A DNA stretch of 61,692 nt from Oscillospiraceae bacterium (GCA_017829075.1 JAGAJA010000097.1:1-61692); one strand, 5' to 3'; shown: positions 34,803 to 44,068, counted from the first letter of the stretch. Translations and numbers: made by a program. The notes: a model not told the origin generated them from the sequence alone.

Positions 34803-35002
34803 TCGAAATGGCTGATAGGCTGTTATCCAAGATAGGTATTCCCATACAAATCAGAGTTTCCCAGTGCTCGTTTTGCTTGTTATTTTTTACAAGCTTTTCC
34901 TATATGTAAAAATATCATTCGTAAAATATATACAAAAAAGATTCGACAAATTATTGTGCGTTGACAACCGATAATAATTGTGATATAATGTTTAATGATG
35001 AC
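34798..35002. other. Predicted invertible segment carrying the operon promoter
   Basis: 205 bases without a gene. It holds a perfect promoter at 34961-34989 pointing right in the present orientation. Inversion between the flanking repeats would turn that promoter toward the recombinase gene and disconnect the polysaccharide operon. Confidence 0.75.
34961..34989 (+). promoter_or_regulatory. Promoter of the polysaccharide operon, inside the invertible segment
   Basis: TTGACA at 34961-34966, 17 bases, TATAAT at 34984-34989: a perfect consensus. Transcription should start near 34996, directly at the palindrome that follows. Confidence 0.85.
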
Positions 35003-35035
35003 TTACAACATAATCAACATTATGTTGTAAGTCAT
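34998..35035. repeat. 38-base perfect palindrome containing the right inverted repeat
   Basis: Two 17-base arms (34998-35014, 35019-35035) around CAAC. The inner 23 bases (35003-35025) are the inverse of 34775-34797. Beyond being a recombination site, it would form a hairpin at the very 5' end of the operon transcript. Confidence 0.9.
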
Positions 35036-35132
35036 GCAGCAACATTAATAAGTGCTGTCTGTTATTGTTTATGAAGTCCTTGCCGTCAGCAAAGACTGTG
35101 TGATCGGATCGTAACTGAGGGTGTATATTAAT

Positions 35133-36215
35133 ATGGCAGTTTCTGATATAAAAAGCAGCATAACCCAGCGAAGCGACGGGCAGTTCGAAGGACAAGTCCC
35201 TGCCGGATTTGACGAGAACGGAGATATGATTTATAAGTCCGTGGTTGCCTATAACTATCCTTCGCTTCGTCACAAAATGAAATCTCTTGCAGCAGAAAAC
35301 CAAAGCAATGAAACAGTTGACTTCTACGAACAGAAATGGCTGGAAACAGCCGAAAGGGGCTTGAAAGAATCAACATCTGGTCGTTATCGGAGAATATACG
35401 AAAAGTATATTAAGCCTGTAATTGGAACCCTAAAATGTTCTGAACTTACTCATGAGCATATTGATAAAATCGCGGAAAGCTGTGCAGGGTGCTCTGAAAA
35501 AACCATGGCTCTTATACTTAGCGTCCTGAAGCTCATAATCGATCATGCACGGAGCTGCGGCTGTTCAGTTCAGATCGATCTTCAGGGCTTTACTGCTGTA
35601 TGGAATAAGGAACCTGAGCTTCGTATTCTGGATAAGGCCGAGTTTGCTAAGCTGAGCACGGCTGTTCTGCTTGCGCCGGATCTTACCTCAATGTGTATTT
35701 TTCTTTGCATGAACACCGGGATTCGACTTGGGGAATTGTGCGCTCTGAAACGCGAGGATATTGATTTTGACAAGAAAACACTGTCTGTAACAAAGATAAT
35801 GCAGCGTGTACAAAGAAAGAGCGGAGAAACCAAAACCGCGGTCACAGTGACAGAACTTTCCGGCAGCGTTGCAAAGCGCGTGATACCCGTGCCGGAATTT
35901 GTTGTTAAAGCGGTGAGACCGCGCTTTGAGCCTATTGAAAAAGGCTGCTGGCTCACAACCGGGACATCGACGAGCTATGTTGAGCCTCGCACAATGGAAA
36001 ACCGGCTAAAGCGTATCTGCGACGAGGTAGAGCTCTCTGATATAAATTTCCTTGCGCTGCGACACACATTTGCAACCCGGTGCGCGGAGGTTGGCGTAGA
36101 CTCTTACGCGCTTAGCTTGATACTAGGTTTGTCAAATGTCACACAGGTAGTAAAGATGTACTACAAAGCGGAAATGGCACAGATGAATGTTCTGGAGAAG
36201 CTGAAATGCTGTTAG
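35133..36215 (+). CDS. Tyrosine-recombinase-like protein with altered catalytic residues
   Basis: 360 residues. The ATG at 35133 has GAGGGTG nine bases upstream. An Arm/SAM-like N-terminus and a phage-integrase catalytic fold are present: Arg198 (NTGIRLGEL), Arg310 (LALRHTFATR) and Tyr343/344 (KMYYK). But the His of the HxLRH box is Leu307 and the His of LGHS is Leu333 (LGLSN). Loss of both suggests weak or absent strand exchange, so it may act as a DNA-binding accessory or directionality factor. It is the first gene of the polysaccharide operon, behind the invertible promoter, and overlaps the next gene by 10 bases. Confidence 0.8.
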   Translation: MAVSDIKSSITQRSDGQFEGQVPAGFDENGDMIYKSVVAYNYPSLRHKMKSLAAENQSNETVDFYEQKWLETAERGLKESTSGRYRRIYEKYIKPVIGTLKCSELTHEHIDKIAESCAGCSEKTMALILSVLKLIIDHARSCGCSVQIDLQGFTAVWNKEPELRILDKAEFAKLSTAVLLAPDLTSMCIFLCMNTGIRLGELCALKREDIDFDKKTLSVTKIMQRVQRKSGETKTAVTVTELSGSVAKRVIPVPEFVVKAVRPRFEPIEKGCWLTTGTSTSYVEPRTMENRLKRICDEVELSDINFLALRHTFATRCAEVGVDSYALSLILGLSNVTQVVKMYYKAEMAQMNVLEKLKCC

Positions 36216-37057
36216 AAGATTTGATTTCCGTAATAATGGGTATCAAGTATAACAGGGACGAGCTTGACACTCTGAAACGAAGCCTTGATTCGATTCTTAC
36301 CCAGACCTATTCTCAGTTTGAACTTATCATCTGCGAGCGCGGCTCATCTTTGCAGGCAAAACAACTGCTCAGCGAATATGCCGATCGTGACGCTAGGATA
36401 AAGCTGATAGACGGCTCAAACGCTGGTTCGTTTTCAGAGCAGCTCAACATCTGTCTGGAAAAGTCTAAGGGTACATGGGTCGCCAGAATGGACGATGACG
36501 ACTATTCCTGCCCGGAGCGGTTCGAGCGTCAGCTAGAATATTTCAAAACGCACAGCGATGTAGCGTTTGTCGGGTGCAATGTCATGCTTGTTCAAGACGG
36601 CGCTGACGCTGGAGTGAAGCGATTTCCTGAAAGACCTCAGGTGCAGGATTTCCTGTTCAGTATGCCATTTATCCACCCGGCGCTGATGTTTCGGCGAAGT
36701 GCGCTTGAAGCAGTCGGGGGGTATTCCCTGCTGCCGAGGTGCGAACGGTGCGAGGATTACGACATGCTTCTGCGCATGTACGAAAAGGGTCTCTATGGCG
36801 CAAATATGCAGGAGTTTCTTTTTGTGTACTCTCTTCCGCATAATGGCGTAACTACGCGGAATTTCAGGGACAGAGCGAATGAGGTAAGTACGCGTTATTC
36901 AAGATTCAAGCAGCTCGGATTGCTGCCGCGCTGTTTTATGTATGTTATAAAGCCGTTTTTCGTGTGGCTTTTGCCATCAAGGCTACTTGCTTACCTCAAA
37001 AAGCGAAAAAACAGGAAATCACAAGAAAGAGCGCTTATGCATGACGGTATGAGGTGA
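36206..37057 (+). CDS. Family 2 glycosyltransferase
   Basis: 283 residues. A GT-A fold: SVIMGIKYNRDELDTLKRSL at the N-terminus, metal-binding ARMDDDDYS near residue 95, acceptor-side FIHPALMFRRSAL and CEDYDMLLRM. The basic C-terminus (YLKKRKNRKSQER) probably contacts the membrane. It adds a sugar to the lipid-linked repeat unit of the surface glycan. The start lies inside the previous gene and it overlaps the exporter gene. Confidence 0.9.
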   Translation: MLLEDLISVIMGIKYNRDELDTLKRSLDSILTQTYSQFELIICERGSSLQAKQLLSEYADRDARIKLIDGSNAGSFSEQLNICLEKSKGTWVARMDDDDYSCPERFERQLEYFKTHSDVAFVGCNVMLVQDGADAGVKRFPERPQVQDFLFSMPFIHPALMFRRSALEAVGGYSLLPRCERCEDYDMLLRMYEKGLYGANMQEFLFVYSLPHNGVTTRNFRDRANEVSTRYSRFKQLGLLPRCFMYVIKPFFVWLLPSRLLAYLKKRKNRKSQERALMHDGMR

Positions 37058-37848
37058 ATGTGTTGAACAAAGTAACAACGTGGTTCAAGAATTTTATAAA
37101 GTATCAACCGCTTCTTCGTGAGCTGGTAAAAAGAGACCTTAAGGTGAGATACCGCCATTCCTTTCTGGGCATTTTATGGACTGTTCTCAATCCGCTCTTG
37201 AATATGCTGGTAATGACCTTTGTGTTCTCTAATATGTTCAAAATGGACATAGAGAATTTCGCGCTTTATGTAATGATAGGTAACGTGGTATTCTCTTTCA
37301 CCTCCGAATCAACTATGTCAAGTATGAATTCCATTGTTTGGAATGCTTCTCTGATAAAGAAAGTGTATATCCCAAAGTATATGTTCCCGCTTTCTAATAT
37401 TATATCGGCGCTGGTGAATTTCAGTTTTTCATTTATTGCTATGATACTTGTAATGTTGTTTACCGGAGCTAAATTCTACGGAACGATAATCACTGTATGG
37501 ATACCGCTTCTGTATTTGATGGTATTCTGTTATGGCGTGGGTTTGTTCCTGTGTTCGATAAATGTGTTTTTCCGCGATATGAGCCATTTGTATTCAGTTT
37601 TTATAAATGTCTGGATGTATGCTTCAGCAATATTCTATTCTACAAGCATACTTTCCAAGGAGCTTCTGGCTGTCGTCGAGGGAAATCCACTGTACCAGTA
37701 CATAACTTTTTTCAGAGAAATCATTATGGAGGGACGCTTTCCCTCAGCCGGGCAAAACCTTGTTTGTATCGCGTGGTCGCTCGGAGCATTGCTGGTAGGA
37801 AGCCTTATCTTCAACAGGACGCAGAAAAAATATATACTGCATATCTAA
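37054..37848 (+). CDS. ABC-2 type polysaccharide export permease (Wzm/TagG-like)
   Basis: 264 residues, GTG start at 37054 overlapping the previous stop. The amphipathic N-terminus LVKRDLKVRYRHSFLGILW is characteristic, followed by six helices. It moves the finished, lipid-linked glycan out of the cell with the ATPase encoded next. Confidence 0.9.
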   Translation: MNVLNKVTTWFKNFIKYQPLLRELVKRDLKVRYRHSFLGILWTVLNPLLNMLVMTFVFSNMFKMDIENFALYVMIGNVVFSFTSESTMSSMNSIVWNASLIKKVYIPKYMFPLSNIISALVNFSFSFIAMILVMLFTGAKFYGTIITVWIPLLYLMVFCYGVGLFLCSINVFFRDMSHLYSVFINVWMYASAIFYSTSILSKELLAVVEGNPLYQYITFFREIIMEGRFPSAGQNLVCIAWSLGALLVGSLIFNRTQKKYILHI

Positions 37849-37861
37849 GAGGTAGCTGTTT

Positions 37862-39421
37862 ATGACTGAAGAATGTCAGAAAAAGAATAATTATTTTCTG
37901 AATACCATGCTCAATGAGCTTGAAAAATATGACATCGTGTCATTCAATATATTTGACACCCTTATTCTGCGTGACGTACTCTTTCCTCAGGATATTCTCA
38001 AGCTGCTTGCAAAAGAGGTAGAAAAAGAATATGGGGTCAAGGATTTCAACTATATCCGCATGAATATTGAAGCAGAGGTGCGCAACAGAGCTGTTCAGCA
38101 AGATAATTCCAAGGAGGATATACCTCTTGACGAAGTATATGCGGAAATAGGTGCGCGATATCCTGAACTTCCGGTCCATGAGATCAAGAACATGGAATGC
38201 GAGCTTGAGATCAGTCATTCTATGGTTAATTCTCTGATAAAAAAGCTCTTGGACGCGGCGTATTCATCGAAGAAAACAGTGCTTTTGCTGGCTGATACCA
38301 TTATTCCTCAGGAAACTATTTCACAAATATTGAATCAGAACGGCATTACAAATTGGGGCGGTTTATATCTTTCCAGTGAGCTGAAAATGGCTAAATGCAC
38401 CGGCAGTATGTATAGATATATCGTCAACGACAAAGGTTATGACGCTGCAAAATGGCTGCATATAAGCAACGATCCGGCTGACATAAATGCGGCGAGATCA
38501 ATTGGCATCACCGCTGGCTTTATTCGTGCTCCGCGGGATTGGTTCTTCATGGAGAGGGCGAAAAAACACAGCGAGGAAGAAGCGAAAAGCGGAGAGCATT
38601 TTCCTGAAGCTCCCTTGCCGGACGATTTGAATTTCTCTCACAAAACAGCGGTCGATATAAACAGCAGATTTACGGAAACCAGCGCCTGCGACAGTGATGT
38701 GGTCATTTCTGCTGAAAACATATCTATGATGTTCAACATGAGCAAGGAGAAGGTAGACAACCTAAAAGAGTATGTTATCCGTTTCCTGAAGAGGCAGCTC
38801 AATTTTACACAGTTCTGGGCGCTCCGTGATGTTGATCTTGAGGTTCATAAGGGTGAGCGCGTTGGGCTTATAGGACTTAATGGTTCTGGAAAAAGCACAA
38901 TGCTGAAAATAGTGTCCGGCGTACTCAGCCCGACAAAGGGAACGGTAAGCATTAAGGGCAGTGTTGCTCCGATGATAGAGCTGGGTGCAGGATTTGATGC
39001 GGAGCTGTCTGCCAGAGAGAACGTGTTTCTTAACGGCGCTATTCTTGGATATGACCACGAGGAAATGGAAAAGTACTACGATAGTATCATTTCTTTTGCT
39101 GAGCTTGAGGATTTCCAAGATGTTGCAATAAAGAATTTCTCATCGGGCATGATCTCGCGACTTGGTTTTGCTATTGCAACTTGCAGAGTACCAGATGTTC
39201 TGATAATCGACGAGATACTCTCCGTAGGTGATTTTGAATTTCAGGAAAAGTGCCACAAGCGCATGAAACAGCTCACGGAAAACGGAACTACTGTTCTGTT
39301 TGTATCCCACTCTGCCGGGGATATCATTAATATGTGCGACCGTGCAGTATGGCTTGACCACGGAAAAGTGGTGGCAGAGGGCGAAGCGCAGTATATCGTA
39401 GAGAAGTATCTAAATAAATAA
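37862..39421 (+). CDS. HAD-like domain fused to polysaccharide export ATPase (Wzt/TagH-like)
   Basis: 519 residues. Residues 20-235 resemble the HAD-type domain found in surface-glycan proteins (VSFNIFDTLILRD), but the usual nucleophile Asp is Asn29, so phosphatase activity is doubtful. Residues 275-519 are the ATPase: Walker A GLNGSGKST, an SSGM-type signature (FSSGMISRLGFAIAT), Walker B VLIIDEILSVGD and His switch FVSHSAGD. It lacks the C-terminal carbohydrate-binding domain of many Wzt proteins; the N-terminal domain may replace it. It pairs with the upstream permease. Confidence 0.85.
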   Translation: MTEECQKKNNYFLNTMLNELEKYDIVSFNIFDTLILRDVLFPQDILKLLAKEVEKEYGVKDFNYIRMNIEAEVRNRAVQQDNSKEDIPLDEVYAEIGARYPELPVHEIKNMECELEISHSMVNSLIKKLLDAAYSSKKTVLLLADTIIPQETISQILNQNGITNWGGLYLSSELKMAKCTGSMYRYIVNDKGYDAAKWLHISNDPADINAARSIGITAGFIRAPRDWFFMERAKKHSEEEAKSGEHFPEAPLPDDLNFSHKTAVDINSRFTETSACDSDVVISAENISMMFNMSKEKVDNLKEYVIRFLKRQLNFTQFWALRDVDLEVHKGERVGLIGLNGSGKSTMLKIVSGVLSPTKGTVSIKGSVAPMIELGAGFDAELSARENVFLNGAILGYDHEEMEKYYDSIISFAELEDFQDVAIKNFSSGMISRLGFAIATCRVPDVLIIDEILSVGDFEFQEKCHKRMKQLTENGTTVLFVSHSAGDIINMCDRAVWLDHGKVVAEGEAQYIVEKYLNK

Positions 39422-39439
39422 TCATTTGGGGTGATACGA

Positions 39440-40993
39440 ATGAACAAAAAGTCGGTAAATCCGGTAAAGCTGATAACAATGATTGCAATGCTGGTCTTTG
39501 CTGCTTTAAGCATCTATATTGCAGTAACAAATTCCAAGCCGGAGGAGGATGCCGTCGTTGAACAGAATGATGTGATAACGCAGTATGTTACGCTGAACAT
39601 CAATCAGTGCGATCTTCTGGTAGATACCTACGGGAATGGGGCAGTATATGATACTGTAACGTTAAGCACTGATAAACCTAACCCAATTATAGCAAGTGAT
39701 TTTTCCGGGTATAAGCTATATATCAATGATACAGAGATACTGCCGGGCGGTGCTGTCAGCATTGAGCTTCCGTCAATGTCGCTCAGCGATAAGATCACTC
39801 TTCGTGTTGTTGAGGAGAAATCTGGCGCAGAACGCGTGAATTATATCAACACCATTCCGCCTTCGTTCAACAATATGCAGATTATCTCGGACAACCCAGA
39901 GGCGGGTTACTACTACTTTAACCTCGACGGATATGTATACAAAATGTCAACCGATGGAAGGCTCGTATACTGGCGCATGGCAGGAGGCGCGGACGCTTCC
40001 CTTGGAGGAAACGACTTTAAGCGCACAGAGGTTGACGGAAAGGTTTATTACAGCTTTCTTTGGGGTGGGGATTCCACAGAATACCCCTATCTTTCGGGTG
40101 TGAAATACGGCAGAATGCAGGCTCTCGTTCTGGACGAGAACTATCAGTTTGTGGATCATATTCAGTTCATGCTTCCGTCTGAAAAAATCGGCGCAAACTG
40201 TCGGCTTGCAAATGTTCAGTTCTCGGTGCTCGGAGATCATCACTACCTGCTTACCGCGTATGTTGGTAAGAACGTTGACAATATTCCTTCGTCTGTGCCT
40301 CATACCGAGCAGGGAGTGCGCGTAACTGCTGCGATAGTGCAGGAGATAAAGGACGGTCAGCTTGTCTTTGAATGGGACAGCACAGACTACCCTGAACTGT
40401 ACGCGCTTAACTCTGCCGCAGACTACTACAATAAGAGCGAATACTGGACGGATTATATCCACCTTAATTCTGTGGCGGTAGACCCTGCGGACAACAACCT
40501 TGTGCTTTCTCTCAGCAATGCAGATACCATAATCAAGATTGATCGCACCAGCGGAAAGATACTTTGGAAGCTGGGCGGATTAGCAGATGAATTCGGGCTT
40601 TCCAACGAGCAGAAATTCTCTCATCAGAACGATGTTAGAATTACCTCTGACGGAGCAATAACAATGTTCAACAACGGCGTCCCGAAGGTTACAGTTGACG
40701 AAAACGGACAGACCGTATTTGGTCAGAGCACCATAATCAAGCTCAGGATAAACGAAGCCTCTAAAACGCTCGTTTCATTTGAGGAATACGCCTGCGACGG
40801 CGCTTATTCGCCGGATATGGGCAGCGCTCAGGAGCTTTCCGACGGAAGATATGTTGTGGGCTGGGGCGAGAGATATACAGCAACTCCCCTGTTCTCGGAG
40901 ATTGATTTCAAGATCGGTAAAACCCTGTTCGCGCTGGTTCGCCCGAATTACAACGGCTCGAACCTTTATAGGGTGTACAAATGTCAGAGTTGA
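39440..40993 (+). CDS. Arylsulfotransferase-family (ASST-like) membrane-anchored protein
   Basis: 517 residues, ATG at 39440 after TTGGGG. An N-terminal anchor (about 10-30) places the rest outside the cell. The region 320-440 matches the ASST beta-propeller: DYIHLNSVAVDPADNNLVLS, TSGKILWKLGG and FSHQNDVRI with candidate catalytic His residues. Bacterial ASSTs transfer sulfate between phenolic compounds without PAPS. In a polysaccharide operon it might modify the glycan or serve as a binding protein. It overlaps the next gene by 13 bases. Confidence 0.75.
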   Translation: MNKKSVNPVKLITMIAMLVFAALSIYIAVTNSKPEEDAVVEQNDVITQYVTLNINQCDLLVDTYGNGAVYDTVTLSTDKPNPIIASDFSGYKLYINDTEILPGGAVSIELPSMSLSDKITLRVVEEKSGAERVNYINTIPPSFNNMQIISDNPEAGYYYFNLDGYVYKMSTDGRLVYWRMAGGADASLGGNDFKRTEVDGKVYYSFLWGGDSTEYPYLSGVKYGRMQALVLDENYQFVDHIQFMLPSEKIGANCRLANVQFSVLGDHHYLLTAYVGKNVDNIPSSVPHTEQGVRVTAAIVQEIKDGQLVFEWDSTDYPELYALNSAADYYNKSEYWTDYIHLNSVAVDPADNNLVLSLSNADTIIKIDRTSGKILWKLGGLADEFGLSNEQKFSHQNDVRITSDGAITMFNNGVPKVTVDENGQTVFGQSTIIKLRINEASKTLVSFEEYACDGAYSPDMGSAQELSDGRYVVGWGERYTATPLFSEIDFKIGKTLFALVRPNYNGSNLYRVYKCQS

Positions 40994-42015
40994 ATCAAAA
41001 CGGCATCATGCCCGAAATCAAGATTTTCGTTTCGCACAGGATCGACATAAACAGCGAGCTTGTTGACAATCCACTGTACGTTCCGATGAGGTGCGGTGCG
41101 GTGTTCGATAACGAAAACCCAATGAACATTGAGGGAGACGACACCGGGGACAATATCTCTGAAAAGAGAATGTCCTACTGTGAGTTTACCGTTCAGTACT
41201 GGGCGTGGAAAAACGCAAAAGCTGATTATTACGGTTTGTGCCATTATCGGCGGTATTTGGCGTTTGCTGATAAGCAGTTCAAAACGGACGAATTCAACAT
41301 GATTCATTCTGCGGAACTTACTCCGTCGCAGGAAAAAAAGCTGGGACTTCTTGACAGCAGGAAAATGGCACATCTTATTTCGCAGTATGATATCGTTACC
41401 TCACAATATGCCGATGTAAGACGGATTCCCCTGCCGAAAGGTCACGCCGAAACGGTAAGAGAGTTGTGGGAAGCGCACGACGGTCTGTTCTTTGAGAAAT
41501 ACATTATCGACGAGATGTTCGGAATAATCGAACGACGGTTTCCGCAGTATCTTCAATCGGCGAGGGAGTATTTTGACGGATCGCTTCACCGCGGATTTAA
41601 TTGCTTTGTGATGAAAAAAGAGCTTTTTTCCCGAATGTGTGAGTTTCAATTCGCGGTAATGGACGAAATCGCAGAGCGGATTGATACCACAGGGTATACA
41701 CAGACCATGAAGCGCAGTCCCGCTTTTATCGGCGAAATGCTTTACGGCATTTTCATCTATCATCTTACAACAAGGGAGAATGTTCGGGTAAAGGAGCTTC
41801 AGCTCGCGTTTTTTGCAAATACAGATAAAATCAAGAGCAGATTTGATTTGTTCCTGCGTACAACCCTTTGCCGTGCAGACAAAATAGCACGCGCCGTCAT
41901 TGACCCGCTGTTTCCGAAAGGAACGGTGAGGCGCGAAAAGATTAAGGATATATTTTTCAGCATAACTCATGCGAAACGCCGGGGGGAAGCTGATATCAAG
42001 CAACAAGAGAGGTAA
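40981..42015 (+). CDS. DUF4422 glycosyltransferase-like protein
   Basis: 344 residues. The DUF4422 block covers about 10-250 (KIFVSHRIDINSELVDNPLY, GDDTGDNISEKR, QYWAWKNAKADYYGLCHYRRYL), a family of capsule and exopolysaccharide transferases. The C-terminus is basic. The start lies within the ASST-like gene. The next gene contains a paralogous domain. Confidence 0.85.
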   Translation: MSELNQNGIMPEIKIFVSHRIDINSELVDNPLYVPMRCGAVFDNENPMNIEGDDTGDNISEKRMSYCEFTVQYWAWKNAKADYYGLCHYRRYLAFADKQFKTDEFNMIHSAELTPSQEKKLGLLDSRKMAHLISQYDIVTSQYADVRRIPLPKGHAETVRELWEAHDGLFFEKYIIDEMFGIIERRFPQYLQSAREYFDGSLHRGFNCFVMKKELFSRMCEFQFAVMDEIAERIDTTGYTQTMKRSPAFIGEMLYGIFIYHLTTRENVRVKELQLAFFANTDKIKSRFDLFLRTTLCRADKIARAVIDPLFPKGTVRREKIKDIFFSITHAKRRGEADIKQQER

Positions 42016-42020
42016 TTATT

Positions 42021-44051
42021 ATGAAAAAAACATTCAAGCCCGTACCAAATGTTGATTGTCTGAAATACAAAGGAACACCTGAAAAGCCGGATATAAAGAT
42101 TTTTGTATCTCACAGAATTGATCTTAACAGCGTTACAATTGACAATCCGCTATATATCCCCGTTCGCTGCGGAGCAACCTTTGATGAACGAACCGAAGAA
42201 GAAATCGGCGGAATGCTCGGAGATGATACCGGAGATAATATTTCGGAGAAGCGGGATAGTTTTTGCGAGTTGACCGTTCAATATTGGGCTTGGAAAAATG
42301 TTAAAGCTGATTATTATGGATTATGTCATTATAGAAGATATCTGAGCTTTTCAAATACATTATATAGTGAAAATTTGAATGAAAATCAGTGCGGACTCGT
42401 TGTCGCTAATAGTTTCCAAAAAGCGAATGAAAGCTTTAAGCTCTGCGAAGAAAAAACTATGCGAGAACAGATTTCAAAATATGATATAGTGACAATTAGA
42501 ACTTTTGATGAGCAAGCTGTATCAAATAAGACAATATATGAAATGATGAAGAACGATTTTGTACATTATGATATTTCAGCAGTTGATTCATTGATTGCTT
42601 TAATTAGCTCTAAGTATCCGTCAATTTATCCCTATGCATTAGAGTATTTTGGGCAATCACGTTGTAGATTGTACAATCTATTTGTTATGAAGAAAGACAT
42701 CTTCTATTCTTTCTGTGATTTTGAATTTAATATACTTGAAAGCCTTGAAACTTCAATTGATTTGACTTTTGCAAATTTTGAAAAACAAAGACTGCTGGGA
42801 TATTTAGGCGAACACTTATGGGGTATATATGTGCATTATCTATTAAGCACAACAAAGACAACAATTCTAGAATTGCAGGGAGTTTTTTTCAAAAATGTTG
42901 TTCCTGTTCGTGATATTAAGCCCGCTTTTAATAAAAGAAATGTTGCAACTGTTTTTTCAAGTAGCGAGGGATTTGTTCCATATATGGGAGTTGCAATAAA
43001 GTCACTGCTTGACTGTTCAAAAAAAGAAAATAATTATGACATTATAGTTTTGGAAAAATCAATTTCCGACTTTCAGAAAGAGCGTTTATCAAGCCTTGTT
43101 GAAGGATACAGTAATGTGAGCCTAAGGTTTGTGAATGTTTCGCATATGGTCAATGATGTGAAATTTTTCTTGGCTAACAACAAAGAGTTGTCAGAAGAAA
43201 CATATTATACGATTTTAGTACCGTGGGTACTAAAAAATTATGACAAAGCGTTAGTTCTTGATTGTGATATCATAATTAATCGAGATATTGCTGATTTGTA
43301 TTTTGATGATATTTCAAAATATTACATTGCTGCAGCAAAAGAAATAATATATCTAGGTTTCCTCAACAGTCCTTTGGTAAATGTTAATGACTCTTTGCGT
43401 AAATATACGGTTGAAAAACTCGGCGTAAAAAAACCTTTTGATTACTTTCAAGCCGGTGTTTTATTAATAAACACAAAAAAATTCCGTGAAAAATTTAATT
43501 TAGAAGAGTTGCTCGATGAAATCAATAACAACAATTTCAACATTGTTGAACAAGATTTGTTGAATAAGATTTGCTATAACCACGTTAAGATATTAGATTA
43601 TTCATGGAATTTCATGTCATGTATATCTGATTTAACTTGTTCGCATCTGTCATTGTCACCCAAAATAGAATATGACAAGTGGAAAGAAGCTTCAAAGAAT
43701 CCATATATATATCACTATATTACAGGAATGAAACCGTGGAGATACCCCAATTTGCAATATGCAGATAAATGGTGGAAAGTTGCAAGAACAACCCCATTTT
43801 ATGAAATTGCAATATCTAGTATACGTTCAGACGCAATTCCCACTTTAGAAAATGCAATATATGATTTGCAACGTGCAGTCGGTTTTTTTGAAACCCGTTC
43901 CCCCGCCAAAAAAGCCCTTGATACCAAATACCCCATAGGGTCAAAAAAGAGAAAAATTTTAGAGGCATTCTGCCCCTATGGCTCCCGGAGGTGGAAGATG
44001 GCGAAGAAATTATACTACTTCTTCCACCCCAGTCAGAAACCTCAACAGTAA
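42021..44051 (+). CDS. DUF4422 - family 8 glycosyltransferase fusion
   Basis: 676 residues. Residues 20-300 are a DUF4422 domain paralogous to the preceding protein (KIFVSHRIDLNSVTIDNPLY, DDTGDNISEKRDS). Residues 310-600 are GT8: ATVFSSSEGFVPYMGVAIKS, metal site LVLDCDIIINRD and FQAGVLLINTKKF. The two active sites could add successive sugars. The DNA from about 42300 to 43860 is clearly richer in A+T than either neighbour, while the last 160 bases return to local composition, suggesting that the middle was imported. Confidence 0.85.
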   Translation: MKKTFKPVPNVDCLKYKGTPEKPDIKIFVSHRIDLNSVTIDNPLYIPVRCGATFDERTEEEIGGMLGDDTGDNISEKRDSFCELTVQYWAWKNVKADYYGLCHYRRYLSFSNTLYSENLNENQCGLVVANSFQKANESFKLCEEKTMREQISKYDIVTIRTFDEQAVSNKTIYEMMKNDFVHYDISAVDSLIALISSKYPSIYPYALEYFGQSRCRLYNLFVMKKDIFYSFCDFEFNILESLETSIDLTFANFEKQRLLGYLGEHLWGIYVHYLLSTTKTTILELQGVFFKNVVPVRDIKPAFNKRNVATVFSSSEGFVPYMGVAIKSLLDCSKKENNYDIIVLEKSISDFQKERLSSLVEGYSNVSLRFVNVSHMVNDVKFFLANNKELSEETYYTILVPWVLKNYDKALVLDCDIIINRDIADLYFDDISKYYIAAAKEIIYLGFLNSPLVNVNDSLRKYTVEKLGVKKPFDYFQAGVLLINTKKFREKFNLEELLDEINNNNFNIVEQDLLNKICYNHVKILDYSWNFMSCISDLTCSHLSLSPKIEYDKWKEASKNPYIYHYITGMKPWRYPNLQYADKWWKVARTTPFYEIAISSIRSDAIPTLENAIYDLQRAVGFFETRSPAKKALDTKYPIGSKKRKILEAFCPYGSRRWKMAKKLYYFFHPSQKPQQ

Positions 44052-44068
44052 CGGAAAGGACGAGAAAA

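Noticed and set aside
34775..35035. Classical attL/attR of an integrated element
   Set aside because: The repeats are inverted and only 205 bases apart with a promoter between. Excision would need direct repeats, and the direct alignment mismatches at the central four bases.
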